A stretch of DNA of 64,000 bases from Umezawaea sp049997955 (lineage in GTDB: Bacteria > Actinomycetota > Actinomycetes > Mycobacteriales > Pseudonocardiaceae). The notes under the pieces were generated by a model that saw nothing but the letters and a program-made list of their open reading frames with translations, was not told where the DNA came from and searched no databases. The number at the start of each line of letters is the position of its first letter. The stretch's first letter is position 1. The position numbers and the translations under genes are program-made. Below are positions 9,301 to 17,785 of the stretch, in pieces. The stretch covers positions 496,001-560,000 of the forward strand of contig JAEBDY010000001.1 in NCBI GenBank assembly GCA_049997955.1, in the 5' to 3' direction.

Positions 9301-9769
9301 GTTGTAGGACGTGGCCTGGAGCTGGGATCTGGGGCTACAGCCAGTGTCGTAAGGCGGCAGACCTGAAGCTGAGCCGGGAGTGAGGGCTGGAGAGCCGGGG
9401 CTACGGCTGGGCGTCGTGGGTTGTGGCCTGGGATCTGGCTCTAGAGCCGGTACCTGAACCTGGAACCTGGGGATGCGGCCTGGATGTTGCGAGTTGCGGA
9501 ATTCCGATGAAGGCCGGGCAGTGAAGCCCGAACAACAAACCCAAGCAGCAAACCCCCAGGCAACAACGCAGCCCCAACCCGCCCCGACCTCACCGAGCGA
9601 CCCCCACTCGCCCCTCCACCCCTCCCAACCCACCCCTCCCAACCCCACCCCTCCCAACCACCAAAACCCCCACTCCACCCACCCCTCTCCCTACTCCATC
9701 CAGCCCATCCACCCCCGCCCAAAGCACGTGCCCGCACACCCGTTCACCCGACTTGCTAGCGTCGAGCCG

Positions 9770-11446
9770 ATGACCCGAACCACCCGTGACACCGTCGTGG
9801 CCGGCGCCGACACGGCGTTTCCGGCCCCCGTCCGGCTCCGAGTGGCTTTCGGGCTGGCCGCCGCAGGCGCTCTCCTCTCCGCCGCAGGCCCTTTGACCGG
9901 CGTGGTCACGGAGGACGTCCCGCCCGCGTTCACCGCGTGGCCCCTTCTCCTCCTCCTGGCGTTCCTGCCGGTGGCCCTGGCCGCCACCTTCCTCAAGAAC
10001 CACCCGGCTGTGGCAGCGGGAGTACTGGCCGTGACCGCCCTCTTCGCCCCCGGCCGCCTCCTGGTCGACCTCCAGATCACCGTCGACACCACCTACGCCA
10101 CCCGCCCCGAACTCTTCCGCCCCACGAGCCTCACCCCGCTCACCCCCGGCACCGGTCTCTGGCTGCTGGTGGCGGGTCACGTCCTGGTCCTGGCGGCGGG
10201 CGTACTGGCCGCGGTCGCCACCCCGTCCGAGGACGACGCCGACCAGGCGAGCACCCGGCGGTTCCTCGGACTCGTGGTCACGGCCGGGGCGGTCGCCGCG
10301 ATCGGCCTGTTCATGGCCCCGATCACGTCCACCGACCCCCTCATCCCCACCGGCGGGCCCCTGGACGCCCCGGCGCTGGCGATGATCGGCGGCCTCCTCC
10401 TCGCCGTGGCCGCTCCCGCCGCGGGCGTGCTGGCCGCCAGCAACCCCGCCCCGGAGAACCGCCGCGGCGGCCTGCTGGCCGTCGCCGCCGCTCTGGCCGC
10501 CCTCGCCCTGCCCCCGCTCGTCGCCGGGCTCACGGCGGACGGCCTCGGCGTATCGATCGGCTCCGTCCTCCTGCTCCTCGCCGCCGTCGCCCACGCCGTC
10601 CTGGCCAAGGTCCTCGGGCAGGACGCCGGTGAGCTCGCCGAGCAGAAGGCCGTCGAACTCCCCGGCCAACGCCGCCTGCACCTCACCGCGGGCGTCCTCG
10701 GCCTCCTGGCCGCCGCGAGCGCGCTGGGCGGCGTCCTCGCCGCCCAGCTGGTCGTCCCGGAAGGCCTGCCGCTCCCCGTCGGCTACGCCGAGCGCCTGCT
10801 CTGGCCCGCGCTGATCGTCGTGGCCGTCCTCTCCGCCGCGCTGATCGGCAATAGGGCCTCCGCCCGCCCGGCCTTCGCGGTCGCGCTCGCCGCACTGCCG
10901 CTCGCCGCGGGCGGCGCGCTGGACGCGGTCTTCGCGGCCACCCAGATCGGCTCGGTCAAGCCGGGCAACGGCGTGTGGTTCACGGTCCTGGCCGTCGTCC
11001 TCGCGATCGCCGCCGCCGTGACCGCCGCACTCGCGGGCGCGCTCGAACGCGAGGAGGTGGAGCCGACCAGGCACCAGGCGCCGCTCCCCGTGGTCGCCCT
11101 GACCCTCATCGGCTCCCTGCTGGCGCTCGGCGCGTTCGCGCTGCCGGTGCTGCGCGGTCCGGACTTCCACCCGGTGGGGCTGTTGGACTTCCGCGTCGGC
11201 TCGTGGGGCCTGCTCGCCGGTGCGCTGGCGGTCGTGGCCGCGGCCGGGCTGGCGCTGCTGGCCCGGCCGTCGCGCGCGGCGGCCCTGCTGCTCGGCGCGG
11301 CCCTGGTGACGGCCGTTCGGGCGCTCGAACACCCGCTCACGTCCGCCCGCGTCACGGACGCGGCGCCGGGGCCGGGGCTGTGGCTGGCGGTGGCCTCCGT
11401 GGTGGCGTTGCTCGCGGCCACGGCCCTGTCGGCTTCCCGCCGCTGA
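9770..11446 (+). CDS. Large polytopic membrane protein of unknown function
   Basis: 558 residues from ATG 9770. Earlier in-frame starts would add low-complexity Pro/Thr sequence that does not look like protein. There are about twelve or more hydrophobic segments separated by short charged loops (for example EDDADQASTRR, PENRRGG, EREEVEPTR). No catalytic motif or transporter signature was recognised. It is followed after 58 nt by a B12-binding protein gene, with no evidence of functional linkage. Confidence 0.7.
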   Translation: MTRTTRDTVVAGADTAFPAPVRLRVAFGLAAAGALLSAAGPLTGVVTEDVPPAFTAWPLLLLLAFLPVALAATFLKNHPAVAAGVLAVTALFAPGRLLVDLQITVDTTYATRPELFRPTSLTPLTPGTGLWLLVAGHVLVLAAGVLAAVATPSEDDADQASTRRFLGLVVTAGAVAAIGLFMAPITSTDPLIPTGGPLDAPALAMIGGLLLAVAAPAAGVLAASNPAPENRRGGLLAVAAALAALALPPLVAGLTADGLGVSIGSVLLLLAAVAHAVLAKVLGQDAGELAEQKAVELPGQRRLHLTAGVLGLLAAASALGGVLAAQLVVPEGLPLPVGYAERLLWPALIVVAVLSAALIGNRASARPAFAVALAALPLAAGGALDAVFAATQIGSVKPGNGVWFTVLAVVLAIAAAVTAALAGALEREEVEPTRHQAPLPVVALTLIGSLLALGAFALPVLRGPDFHPVGLLDFRVGSWGLLAGALAVVAAAGLALLARPSRAAALLLGAALVTAVRALEHPLTSARVTDAAPGPGLWLAVASVVALLAATALSASRR

Positions 11447-11504
11447 ACCGCCGGCCTAGTCTGCGAACGCGGGCGATCCCCGCGACGACGAACGGGAGAC
11501 AGCC

Positions 11505-11906
11505 ATGAGTGGTCGGATCCGGGTGGTGGTGGCCAAACCAGGACTGGACGGTCACGACCGCGGTGCCAAGGTCGTGGCGCGCGCGCTGCGCGACGCGGGC
11601 ATGGAGGTCGTCTACACCGGACTCCACCAAACACCCGAACAGGTGGTGGAGACCGCGCTGCAGGAGGACGCCGACGCGGTCGGCCTGTCCGTTCTCTCCG
11701 GTGCGCACATGACCCTGTTCGCGCGGGTCATCGAGCTGCTCAAGGAGAAGGGCGCGGAGGACGTGGTGGTCTTCGGCGGCGGGATCGTGCCGGAGGAGGA
11801 CATGCCGAGGCTCACCGAGATGGGTGTGGCCAAGATCTTCACCCCCGGCGCGACCACGACGGAGATCGTCGACTGGGTCCGCGAGCACGTCTCGCAGCCC
11901 GTCTGA
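11505..11906 (+). CDS. Stand-alone cobalamin (B12)-binding protein, acyl-CoA mutase small-subunit type
   Basis: 133 residues, entirely a B12-binding Rossmann domain. The base-off/His-on motif DxHxxG is D15-G-H17-D-R-G20 (GLDGHDRG), followed by LSVLSG and FGGGIV, which hold the cofactor tail. It matches the C-terminal domain of methylmalonyl-CoA mutase and the separate small subunit of isobutyryl-CoA mutase (IcmB). No large mutase subunit lies in the window, so the partner must be encoded elsewhere. ATG with GGGAGA upstream. sucCD downstream handle succinyl-CoA, a product of methylmalonyl-CoA mutase. Confidence 0.85.
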   Translation: MSGRIRVVVAKPGLDGHDRGAKVVARALRDAGMEVVYTGLHQTPEQVVETALQEDADAVGLSVLSGAHMTLFARVIELLKEKGAEDVVVFGGGIVPEEDMPRLTEMGVAKIFTPGATTTEIVDWVREHVSQPV

Positions 11907-12161
11907 CCACGTTGTCGTGATCGACCTCACCGCCGTTATGACGGACCTCACCGGGTACGGCGTGCGGACGGTCCACGCAGGTCGATAATCTCTTGCCCAG
12001 CCGCGTCCAGCCGGTCCTCGAACTGCTCCGCCGGCGTTCCAGGTGGTACCTGGTGCGTGTGAGCGCCTGAAGACCGTGCCCTGGGTTCCACCTGGAGCGC
12101 CGGACCTTCGAGGACCACTTCCAGGACGCGGTGTCCGACACCGACGTCGCAGGAGACCCGA

Positions 12162-13331
12162 GTGGACCTGTACGAGTACCAGGCGAAGGATCTCTTCGCC
12201 GCCCACAACGTTCCGGTACTTCCGGGCGATGTGGCCAGCACCCCGGCCGAGGCCAAGGCGCTCGCCGAGCAGTACGGCACCACCGTGGTCGTGAAGGCCC
12301 AGGTCAAGACGGGCGGCCGCGGCAAGGCCGGTGGCGTCAAGCTCGCCGAGACCCCGGACGAGGCCGAGGCGAAGGCCGAGGCCATCCTCGGTCTGGACAT
12401 CAAGGGGCACATCGTCCACCGCGTGCTGGTGGCGACCGCGTCCGACATCGCGGAGGAGTACTACTTCTCCTTCCTGCTCGACCGCTCCAACCGCACCTTC
12501 CTGGCCATGGCCTCGGTCGAGGGCGGCGTGGAGATCGAAGAGGTCGCGGCCACCAACCCCGACGCGCTGGCCAAGATCGCCATCGACGCCATCAAGGGCG
12601 TCGACCTGGCGAAGGCCCAGGAGATCGTCGCGGCCGCGAAGTTCCCGGCCGAGGTCGCCGACCAGGTCGCCGACGTCATCGTGAAGCTCTGGGAGACGTT
12701 CGTCTCCGAGGACGCCACGCTGGTCGAGGTCAACCCGCTCGTGCGCGACCCCGCGGGCAAGATCATCGCCCTCGACGGCAAGGTCACCATCGACGAGAAC
12801 GCCGCGTTCCGGCACCCGGAGCACGCCGCGCTGGTCGACGAGAAGACCGAGGACCCGCTCGAGGCGAAGGCCAAGGCCAAGGGCCTCAACTACGTGAAGC
12901 TCGACGGCCAGGTCGGCATCATCGGCAACGGCGCCGGTCTCGTGATGTCCACGCTGGACGTCGTCGCGTACGCCGGTGAGAAGCACAAGGGCGTCAAGCC
13001 CGCGAACTTCCTCGACATCGGCGGCGGCGCGTCCGCCGAGGTGATGTCGAACGGCCTCGACATCATCCTGAACGACCCGGACGTGCGCAGCGTCTTCGTG
13101 AACGTCTTCGGCGGCATCACCGCCTGCGACGCGGTCGCGAACGGCATCGTGCAGGCGCTGGAGATCATCGGCGACGCGGCGACCAAGCCGCTCGTCGTCC
13201 GCCTCGACGGCAACAACGTGGAGGAAGGCAGGCGGATCCTCGCCGAGGCCAACCACCCGCTCGTCACCGTCGTCGACACCATGGACAACGCGGCCGACAA
13301 GGCCGCCGAGCTCGCAGCAGCGGGGGTCTGA
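12162..13331 (+). CDS. sucC: Succinyl-CoA synthetase (ADP-forming) beta subunit
   Basis: 389 residues, the normal size. GTG start at 12162 with AGGAGA at 12151-12156. N-terminal ATP-grasp domain (MDLYEYQAKDLF, VVKAQVKTGGRGKAGG), then VEVNPLV and a C-terminal CoA-ligase domain with NIGGGA-like (DIGGGA) and NVFGGITACD motifs. With SucD it makes succinate and ATP/GTP from succinyl-CoA in the TCA cycle. sucD starts 3 nt after its stop, so the two are co-translated. A 255-nt non-coding stretch upstream probably holds the promoter. Confidence 0.97.
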   Translation: MDLYEYQAKDLFAAHNVPVLPGDVASTPAEAKALAEQYGTTVVVKAQVKTGGRGKAGGVKLAETPDEAEAKAEAILGLDIKGHIVHRVLVATASDIAEEYYFSFLLDRSNRTFLAMASVEGGVEIEEVAATNPDALAKIAIDAIKGVDLAKAQEIVAAAKFPAEVADQVADVIVKLWETFVSEDATLVEVNPLVRDPAGKIIALDGKVTIDENAAFRHPEHAALVDEKTEDPLEAKAKAKGLNYVKLDGQVGIIGNGAGLVMSTLDVVAYAGEKHKGVKPANFLDIGGGASAEVMSNGLDIILNDPDVRSVFVNVFGGITACDAVANGIVQALEIIGDAATKPLVVRLDGNNVEEGRRILAEANHPLVTVVDTMDNAADKAAELAAAGV

Positions 13332-13334
13332 CCG

Positions 13335-14225
13335 ATGGCCATCTTCATCAACCAGGACAGCAAGGTCATCGTCCAGGGCATGACCGGCGGTGAGGGCACC
13401 AAGCACACCAAGCGCATGCTGGCGTCCGGCACGAACATCGTCGGCGGTGTGAACCCGCGCAAGGCGGGCGAGAAGGTCGACTTCGACGGCACCGTGCTCC
13501 CGGTCTTCGCGACCGTGGCCGAGGCCATCGAGGCGACCGGCGCGAACGTCACGGTGATCTTCGTCCCGCCGAAGTTCGCCAAGGACGCCGTCATCGAGGC
13601 GATCGACTCGGGCATCGGCCTCGCCGTCGTGATCACCGAGGGCATCCCGGTGCACGACACCGCGAAGTTCTGGGCGCACGCCGTCGCGACCGGCAACAAG
13701 ACCCGCATCATCGGTCCGAACTGCCCCGGCCTCATCAGCCCCGGCCTGTCGAACGCGGGCATCATCCCCGCGAACATCAGCGGCGCGGGCAAGGTCGGCC
13801 TGGTCTCCAAGTCGGGCACCCTGACCTACCAGATGATGTACGAGCTGCGTGACTTCGGCTTCTCCACCGCCATCGGCATCGGCGGCGACCCGATCATCGG
13901 CACCACGCACATCGACGCCCTGGAGGCCTTCGAGGCCGACCCGGAGACCGTCGCCATCGTGATGATCGGCGAGATCGGCGGCGACGCCGAAGAGCGCGCG
14001 GCGGCGTTCATCAAGGACAACGTCACCAAGCCCGTCGTGGGCTACGTGGCGGGCTTCACCGCCCCCGAGGGCAAGACCATGGGCCACGCGGGCGCCATCG
14101 TCTCCGGCTCCGCGGGCACCGCCCAGGCGAAGAAGGAGGCCCTCGAGGCCGCGGGCGTCAAGGTCGGCAAGACGCCGTCCGAGACCGCCGCCCTGATGCG
14201 GGAGATCATGCAGTCCATCGGCTGA
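13335..14225 (+). CDS. sucD: Succinyl-CoA synthetase alpha subunit
   Basis: 296 residues. CoA-binding Rossmann domain at the N-terminus (VQGMTGGEGTKHTKRM, GVNPRKAG), then IGPNCPG and the active-site loop GHAGAIVSG, in which His251 is the phosphorylated residue. It forms the catalytic heterodimer with SucC, encoded immediately upstream. A G+C-rich hairpin with a T run follows the stop by about 23 nt. Confidence 0.97.
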   Translation: MAIFINQDSKVIVQGMTGGEGTKHTKRMLASGTNIVGGVNPRKAGEKVDFDGTVLPVFATVAEAIEATGANVTVIFVPPKFAKDAVIEAIDSGIGLAVVITEGIPVHDTAKFWAHAVATGNKTRIIGPNCPGLISPGLSNAGIIPANISGAGKVGLVSKSGTLTYQMMYELRDFGFSTAIGIGGDPIIGTTHIDALEAFEADPETVAIVMIGEIGGDAEERAAAFIKDNVTKPVVGYVAGFTAPEGKTMGHAGAIVSGSAGTAQAKKEALEAAGVKVGKTPSETAALMREIMQSIG

Positions 14226-14248
14226 TCGAGCCGTTGCGCTGACGCGGA

Positions 14249-14280
14249 GGCCGGGCCCCGGTACGGGGGCTCGGCCTTTC
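14249..14280 (+). terminator. Terminator of sucCD
   Basis: GGCCGGGCCCC and its near-complement GGGGGCTCGGCC flank a short GGTA-type loop, followed by TTTCGTGTTT. Confidence 0.7.
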
Positions 14281-14464
14281 GTGTTTCAGGCGAACCGCTC
14301 GACCACCGCCAAGCAGCCGCGCATGATCCGCGCGCCCACTGACCGGCAACGAGAAGAAGCCCTCACGCGCGCGTCACCCCTGAACATCCCCCACCCTCAC
14401 CGGGGGACGGCCCCGAGGCCAGTCTACCGGCGTAGGTCTCGGACCCCCGGATGTCGATCTTGCC

Positions 14465-14492
14465 TGTGGATGACCGGGCAACCTGTGGACAA
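14465..14492 (-). promoter_or_regulatory. Pair of DnaA boxes
   Basis: On the minus strand there is a perfect TTGTCCACA (14484-14492) and a near match TCATCCACA (14465-14473), same orientation, 10 nt apart (19-nt repeat, nearly two helical turns). They lie in the 439-nt region between sucD and the DUF5336 gene, which otherwise holds only the sucCD terminator. They could regulate the downstream gene or titrate DnaA. Confidence 0.45.
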
Positions 14493-14664
14493 CTTCCACT
14501 TCGATCGCCCCGATCGGGCGCACAAACCCCTGGTCCGCCACGTTCCGTGATCTACTGGCCCCCTCAAGTGGCGGAACCAATCCGATCCGGTCATCGTCTG
14601 ACTACTCGGATCGGCTAGCGTTTTGCTGCCGCTCGTAGTCCCTCGGTGGAGGAGGAACCTCACC

Positions 14665-15366
14665 ATGTCCGTCCCGTACGGCGCCCCTCAGCAACAGCCG
14701 GGGGCACCCGGCCCGGCGCAGCCGGCGATGGGCCTGAACTTGGGCTTTATCCTTCCGCTCGTCGCGGCCGGTCTCGCGCTGATCTCGTTCCTGCTCGCCT
14801 TCGCCGACGACGTCCCGCTGTTCAGCGCGGTCGAGTACATGTACGCGGTCGGTGTGCTGGCCGGCCTGTCGGTGCTGCCGAAGGCGCCTCGGCTGCTGTA
14901 CGCGGCCGCGCCTTTGACGATCGTGTCGACGCTGGTCATCCTCCAGGGGATGATCAAGAGCAGCGCCGACATCGAGGGCATGCAGATCGTGCTGTTCATC
15001 GTCTCGCTGCTGCAGACCGCCGCGGTCGTCGGCGCCATCCTGGTGGAGGCGGGCATCCTCAAGTTGCAGCCCAAGCCCGCGAACCCGTTCAACCACCAGC
15101 AGCAGCCGCAGCCCGGCACCTGGAACCCGCAGACCGGTGGGTTCCCGCCCCAGCAGCCGCAGCAGCAGTACGGCCAGGCCCCGCAGCAGCCCCAGCAGCA
15201 GCCCCCGACCGGCGGTTTCGGTGCGCCGGTCCAGCCGCAGCAGCCCGGTGCGCAGGCCCCCGGCCCGACGTCGTACCTGTCGCAGCCCGGCCAGTTCGGC
15301 CAGCAGCAGCAGTCGCCCGGCACGCCGCCCGGCGGCTTCGGCGGCCCGCCGCAGCAGCAGGGCTGA
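14665..15366 (+). CDS. DUF5336 membrane protein (34-kDa antigen family)
   Basis: 233 residues from ATG 14665, chosen for the strong GGAGGAGG at 14647-14655. A short Gln/Pro-rich N-terminus precedes four hydrophobic segments (roughly residues 22-140) and a long Gln/Pro/Gly-rich cytoplasmic or exposed tail. This is the architecture of the mycobacterial 34-kDa antigenic protein (Rv0954), which also sits between sucCD and perM and is linked to cell division. Exact function unknown. Confidence 0.85.
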   Translation: MSVPYGAPQQQPGAPGPAQPAMGLNLGFILPLVAAGLALISFLLAFADDVPLFSAVEYMYAVGVLAGLSVLPKAPRLLYAAAPLTIVSTLVILQGMIKSSADIEGMQIVLFIVSLLQTAAVVGAILVEAGILKLQPKPANPFNHQQQPQPGTWNPQTGGFPPQQPQQQYGQAPQQPQQQPPTGGFGAPVQPQQPGAQAPGPTSYLSQPGQFGQQQQSPGTPPGGFGGPPQQQG

Positions 15367-15380
15367 GCAAGACGCTCCAC

Positions 15381-15417
15381 GGAGGGGTGGCACCGGGTGG
15401 TCCGGGGCCACCCCTCC
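15381..15417 (+). terminator. Stem-loop after the DUF5336 gene
   Basis: GGAGGGGTGGC (15381-15391) and its exact complement GCCACCCCTCC (15407-15417), 15-nt loop. Confidence 0.6.
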
Positions 15418-15512
15418 TGCCGTGTCCGGCGTGCCTCACCTGGTTGGCCCAGTACGACTGACAGAGTGGGACGGTGCCGGTGCTGCAACCCTCCACGCAC
15501 GGCGGAACCGAC

Positions 15513-17069
15513 GTGCGCCCACCCGAGTTCTCCCGTGCGGAACGAGTGCGGGTCCTGGTGATGACCGCGGCGGGCTCCGTCGTGATCGGCTACGCCGTCG
15601 TCGCCGCCCTGCTCGCCCTGATCGCCGCGACGGCCACGAACGCCGCGTTCTCCACCACCGGTGTGCTCACGGCCGCCGCTCCCGGCTGGCTGGTGGCGCA
15701 CCACGTGCCGCTGCGCTTCGAGGGCGCCGCCCAACTGGGTGTGCTGCCGCTGCTGCCGACCGCCCTGCTGATGCTGCTGGCCGGTCGCGCGGCCGCGGGC
15801 GCCGCGGACCGGCTGGGGCTGTACGAGCCGCTCCAGGCCCGTGGCGTGGTGTTCTGCATCGCCGGGGCGCACGCCATCACCGGTGGCACGATCGCGTTGC
15901 TGATGGAGGACGGTCCGGTGCGGGCGACGCCCGCGGTGGCGTTCTTCGGCTGCGCCGCGGTGTCCGGTGTCGCCGCGACGATCGGTGTGGCCCAGCGCTG
16001 CGGGCTGGTCGAGGTGCTGATCGACCGCGTCGACCCGATCGCCCGCCGGGGACTGCGGGCGGCGCTGCTGGCGCTGTTCGTGCTCGGCGGGCTGGGCGCG
16101 CTGCTGGTGGCGCTCGGGCTGGCATTCTCCTGGTCGACCACGAACGGCCTGTTCGCGGGCGCGGACTCCACGTTCGGCGTCGGGCTCGGCATGTTCCTGC
16201 TGTGCCTCGGCTACCTGCCGAACGCGATCATCGCCGCGATGTCGTACGTGGTCGGCTCGGGCTTCTCGATCGGCCAGGTCACGATGACGCCGATGCGCTT
16301 CACCGGCGGCGACGTGCCCGCGGTCCCGCTGCTGGCCGCGCTGCCCGAGCAGCAGCTGGGCTTCCTGCCCGGCCTGCTCCTGCTGCCGCTGCTCCTCGGC
16401 GGACTGGTGGGCTGGTACTGCCGCAAGGTCTCCGACCGGCCGTCGACCCGCCTGCGCGCGGTGCTCGTCGCGGGCGTGACGGTCGCGGTGGTGTCGCTGG
16501 TGCTCGCCGCGACGGCGGGCGGCAACCTGGGCGACGGGGTCTTCAACCCGGTCACCGTGCCCGCCGGTCTGTTCGCGGTGCTCGTGCTGGGCTGGCTCGT
16601 GCTGCCGGGGTCGTTCGTCGCCTGGTTCGCCGGTCCGCGGCCGAAGCGCGTTCCCGCCGCGCAGGCGCCCGCGGTCGAGCAGATCCCCGCCGAGGAGGAA
16701 GCCGAGTACGCCGAAGAGGAGTACGAGGACGAGGACTACGACGCCGAGGACGAGTACGAGGACTACGAGGACGTGGACGAGGAACTGGCCCTCGAAGACG
16801 AGTTGGCCGAGGAGTTCGAGGAGTCCGAGGAGTCCGAGGAGTCCGAGGAAGACTTCGACGACGAACTCCAGGACGAGGCCGACGACCCGGACGACGAGCC
16901 CGCGGACGAAGCAGACGAGGACGAGCCCGAGGACGACCCGGACGAAGCCGACCCGGACGAGGACGTCGACGACGAGGACGTCGACGACGAGGCGTCCGCG
17001 GACGACGACCCGGACGACGGGTCCCCGGAACCCGGACCTGACCGGCAAGCCCTGCCGGGCAACGCCTAG
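15513..17069 (+). CDS. PerM-like (DUF6350) cell-division membrane protein with a long acidic tail
   Basis: 518 residues from GTG 15513, chosen for GGCGGAA 5 nt upstream; GTG 15474 is possible and adds 13 residues. About ten hydrophobic segments fill residues 20-380. The last 120 or so residues are almost only Glu, Asp, Tyr, Pro and Ala (EEAEYAEEEYEDEDYDAEDE, then several ESEESEE and DPDD runs). Position before purN matches mycobacterial perM (Rv0955), a divisome-stabilising protein. The acidic tail is predicted disordered and cytoplasmic. Confidence 0.8.
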   Translation: MRPPEFSRAERVRVLVMTAAGSVVIGYAVVAALLALIAATATNAAFSTTGVLTAAAPGWLVAHHVPLRFEGAAQLGVLPLLPTALLMLLAGRAAAGAADRLGLYEPLQARGVVFCIAGAHAITGGTIALLMEDGPVRATPAVAFFGCAAVSGVAATIGVAQRCGLVEVLIDRVDPIARRGLRAALLALFVLGGLGALLVALGLAFSWSTTNGLFAGADSTFGVGLGMFLLCLGYLPNAIIAAMSYVVGSGFSIGQVTMTPMRFTGGDVPAVPLLAALPEQQLGFLPGLLLLPLLLGGLVGWYCRKVSDRPSTRLRAVLVAGVTVAVVSLVLAATAGGNLGDGVFNPVTVPAGLFAVLVLGWLVLPGSFVAWFAGPRPKRVPAAQAPAVEQIPAEEEAEYAEEEYEDEDYDAEDEYEDYEDVDEELALEDELAEEFEESEESEESEEDFDDELQDEADDPDDEPADEADEDEPEDDPDEADPDEDVDDEDVDDEASADDDPDDGSPEPGPDRQALPGNA

Positions 17070-17133
17070 GCTGGTGGCTGAGCTGCGGCGATGGTTGGCC
17101 CTCGCCCGGCTGACGTTCCCGCACCGGCCCGCC

Positions 17134-17146
17134 AGGAGACACGCTG
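17134..17146 (+). promoter_or_regulatory. Strong ribosome site pointing to a CTG start for purN
   Basis: AGGAG at 17134-17138 lies 5 nt before CTG 17144, which is in frame with purN and followed by NAAEPSTLRLPVPARVVVL. The next usual start, GTG 17180, has no comparable site. Confidence 0.5.
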
Positions 17147-17179
17147 AACGCCGCAGAACCCAGCACCCTCAGGCTTCCA

Positions 17180-17785
17180 GTGCCCGCGAGGGTGGTCGTG
17201 CTCGTCTCGGGCTCCGGCACCCTCCTCCAGGCACTGCTGGACGCCGCGCAGGACCCCGACTACCCGGTCGAGGTGGTCGCCGTCGGCGCCGACCGCGACG
17301 GCATCGAGGGCCTCGCCCGCGCCGAGCGCGCGGGCGTGCCCGCGTTCTCGGTGAAGCTGCGCGACCACGCCGACCGCGCGGCGTGGGACGTCGCCCTGAC
17401 CAAGGCGGTCGCCGAGCACGAACCGGACCTGGTGGTCTCCGCCGGGTTCATGAAGATCATCGGTGACGGTTTCCTGGCCCGCTTCGGCGGCCGGATGCTG
17501 AACACGCACCCCGCACTGCTCCCCGCCTTCCCCGGCGCGCACCCCGTGCGCGACGCGGTGGACTACGGCGTCCACGTCACCGGCGCGACCGTGCACCTGG
17601 TCGACGCGGGCGTGGACACCGGGCCGATCCTGGCCCAGGAGGCGGTGGCGGTCGAACCCGGCGACGACGCCGACAGCTTGCACGAGCGCATCAAGGTGGT
17701 GGAGCGTCGACTGCTCGTCGACGTGGTCGCCCGCCTGGCCCGCGAGGGCCGCACCGTGACCGGACGAAAGGTGAGCATTCCGTGA
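17180..17785 (+). CDS. purN: Phosphoribosylglycinamide formyltransferase
   Basis: 201 residues from GTG 17180, or 213 if the CTG at 17144 is used. Formyl-transferase fold with VLVSGSGTLLQALLD, SAGFMKIIG, the catalytic stretch LNTHPALLPAFPGAH (Asn and His) and the later Asp in VDAGVDTGPI. It transfers a formyl group from 10-formyl-THF to GAR in purine synthesis. Its stop overlaps the purH start by 4 nt (GTGA), showing translational coupling. LPVPAR before the core also occurs in actinobacterial homologues, favouring the longer form. Confidence 0.93.
   Translation: MPARVVVLVSGSGTLLQALLDAAQDPDYPVEVVAVGADRDGIEGLARAERAGVPAFSVKLRDHADRAAWDVALTKAVAEHEPDLVVSAGFMKIIGDGFLARFGGRMLNTHPALLPAFPGAHPVRDAVDYGVHVTGATVHLVDAGVDTGPILAQEAVAVEPGDDADSLHERIKVVERRLLVDVVARLAREGRTVTGRKVSIP

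Larger units (their letters stand above)
8416..9769. other. 1.35-kb intergenic region, repeat rich, no supportable gene
   Basis: The first 450 bp are A+C-rich low-complexity DNA (runs such as CAACAACAAAC) unlike the flanking coding DNA. It then holds hairpin element copy 2 (8899-8987), a block of short tandem repeats (9145-9300), and CCCAACCCACCCCTCCC-type tracts at about 9590-9720. Open frames here are long only because stops are rare, and their translations are low complexity. Confidence 0.7.
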
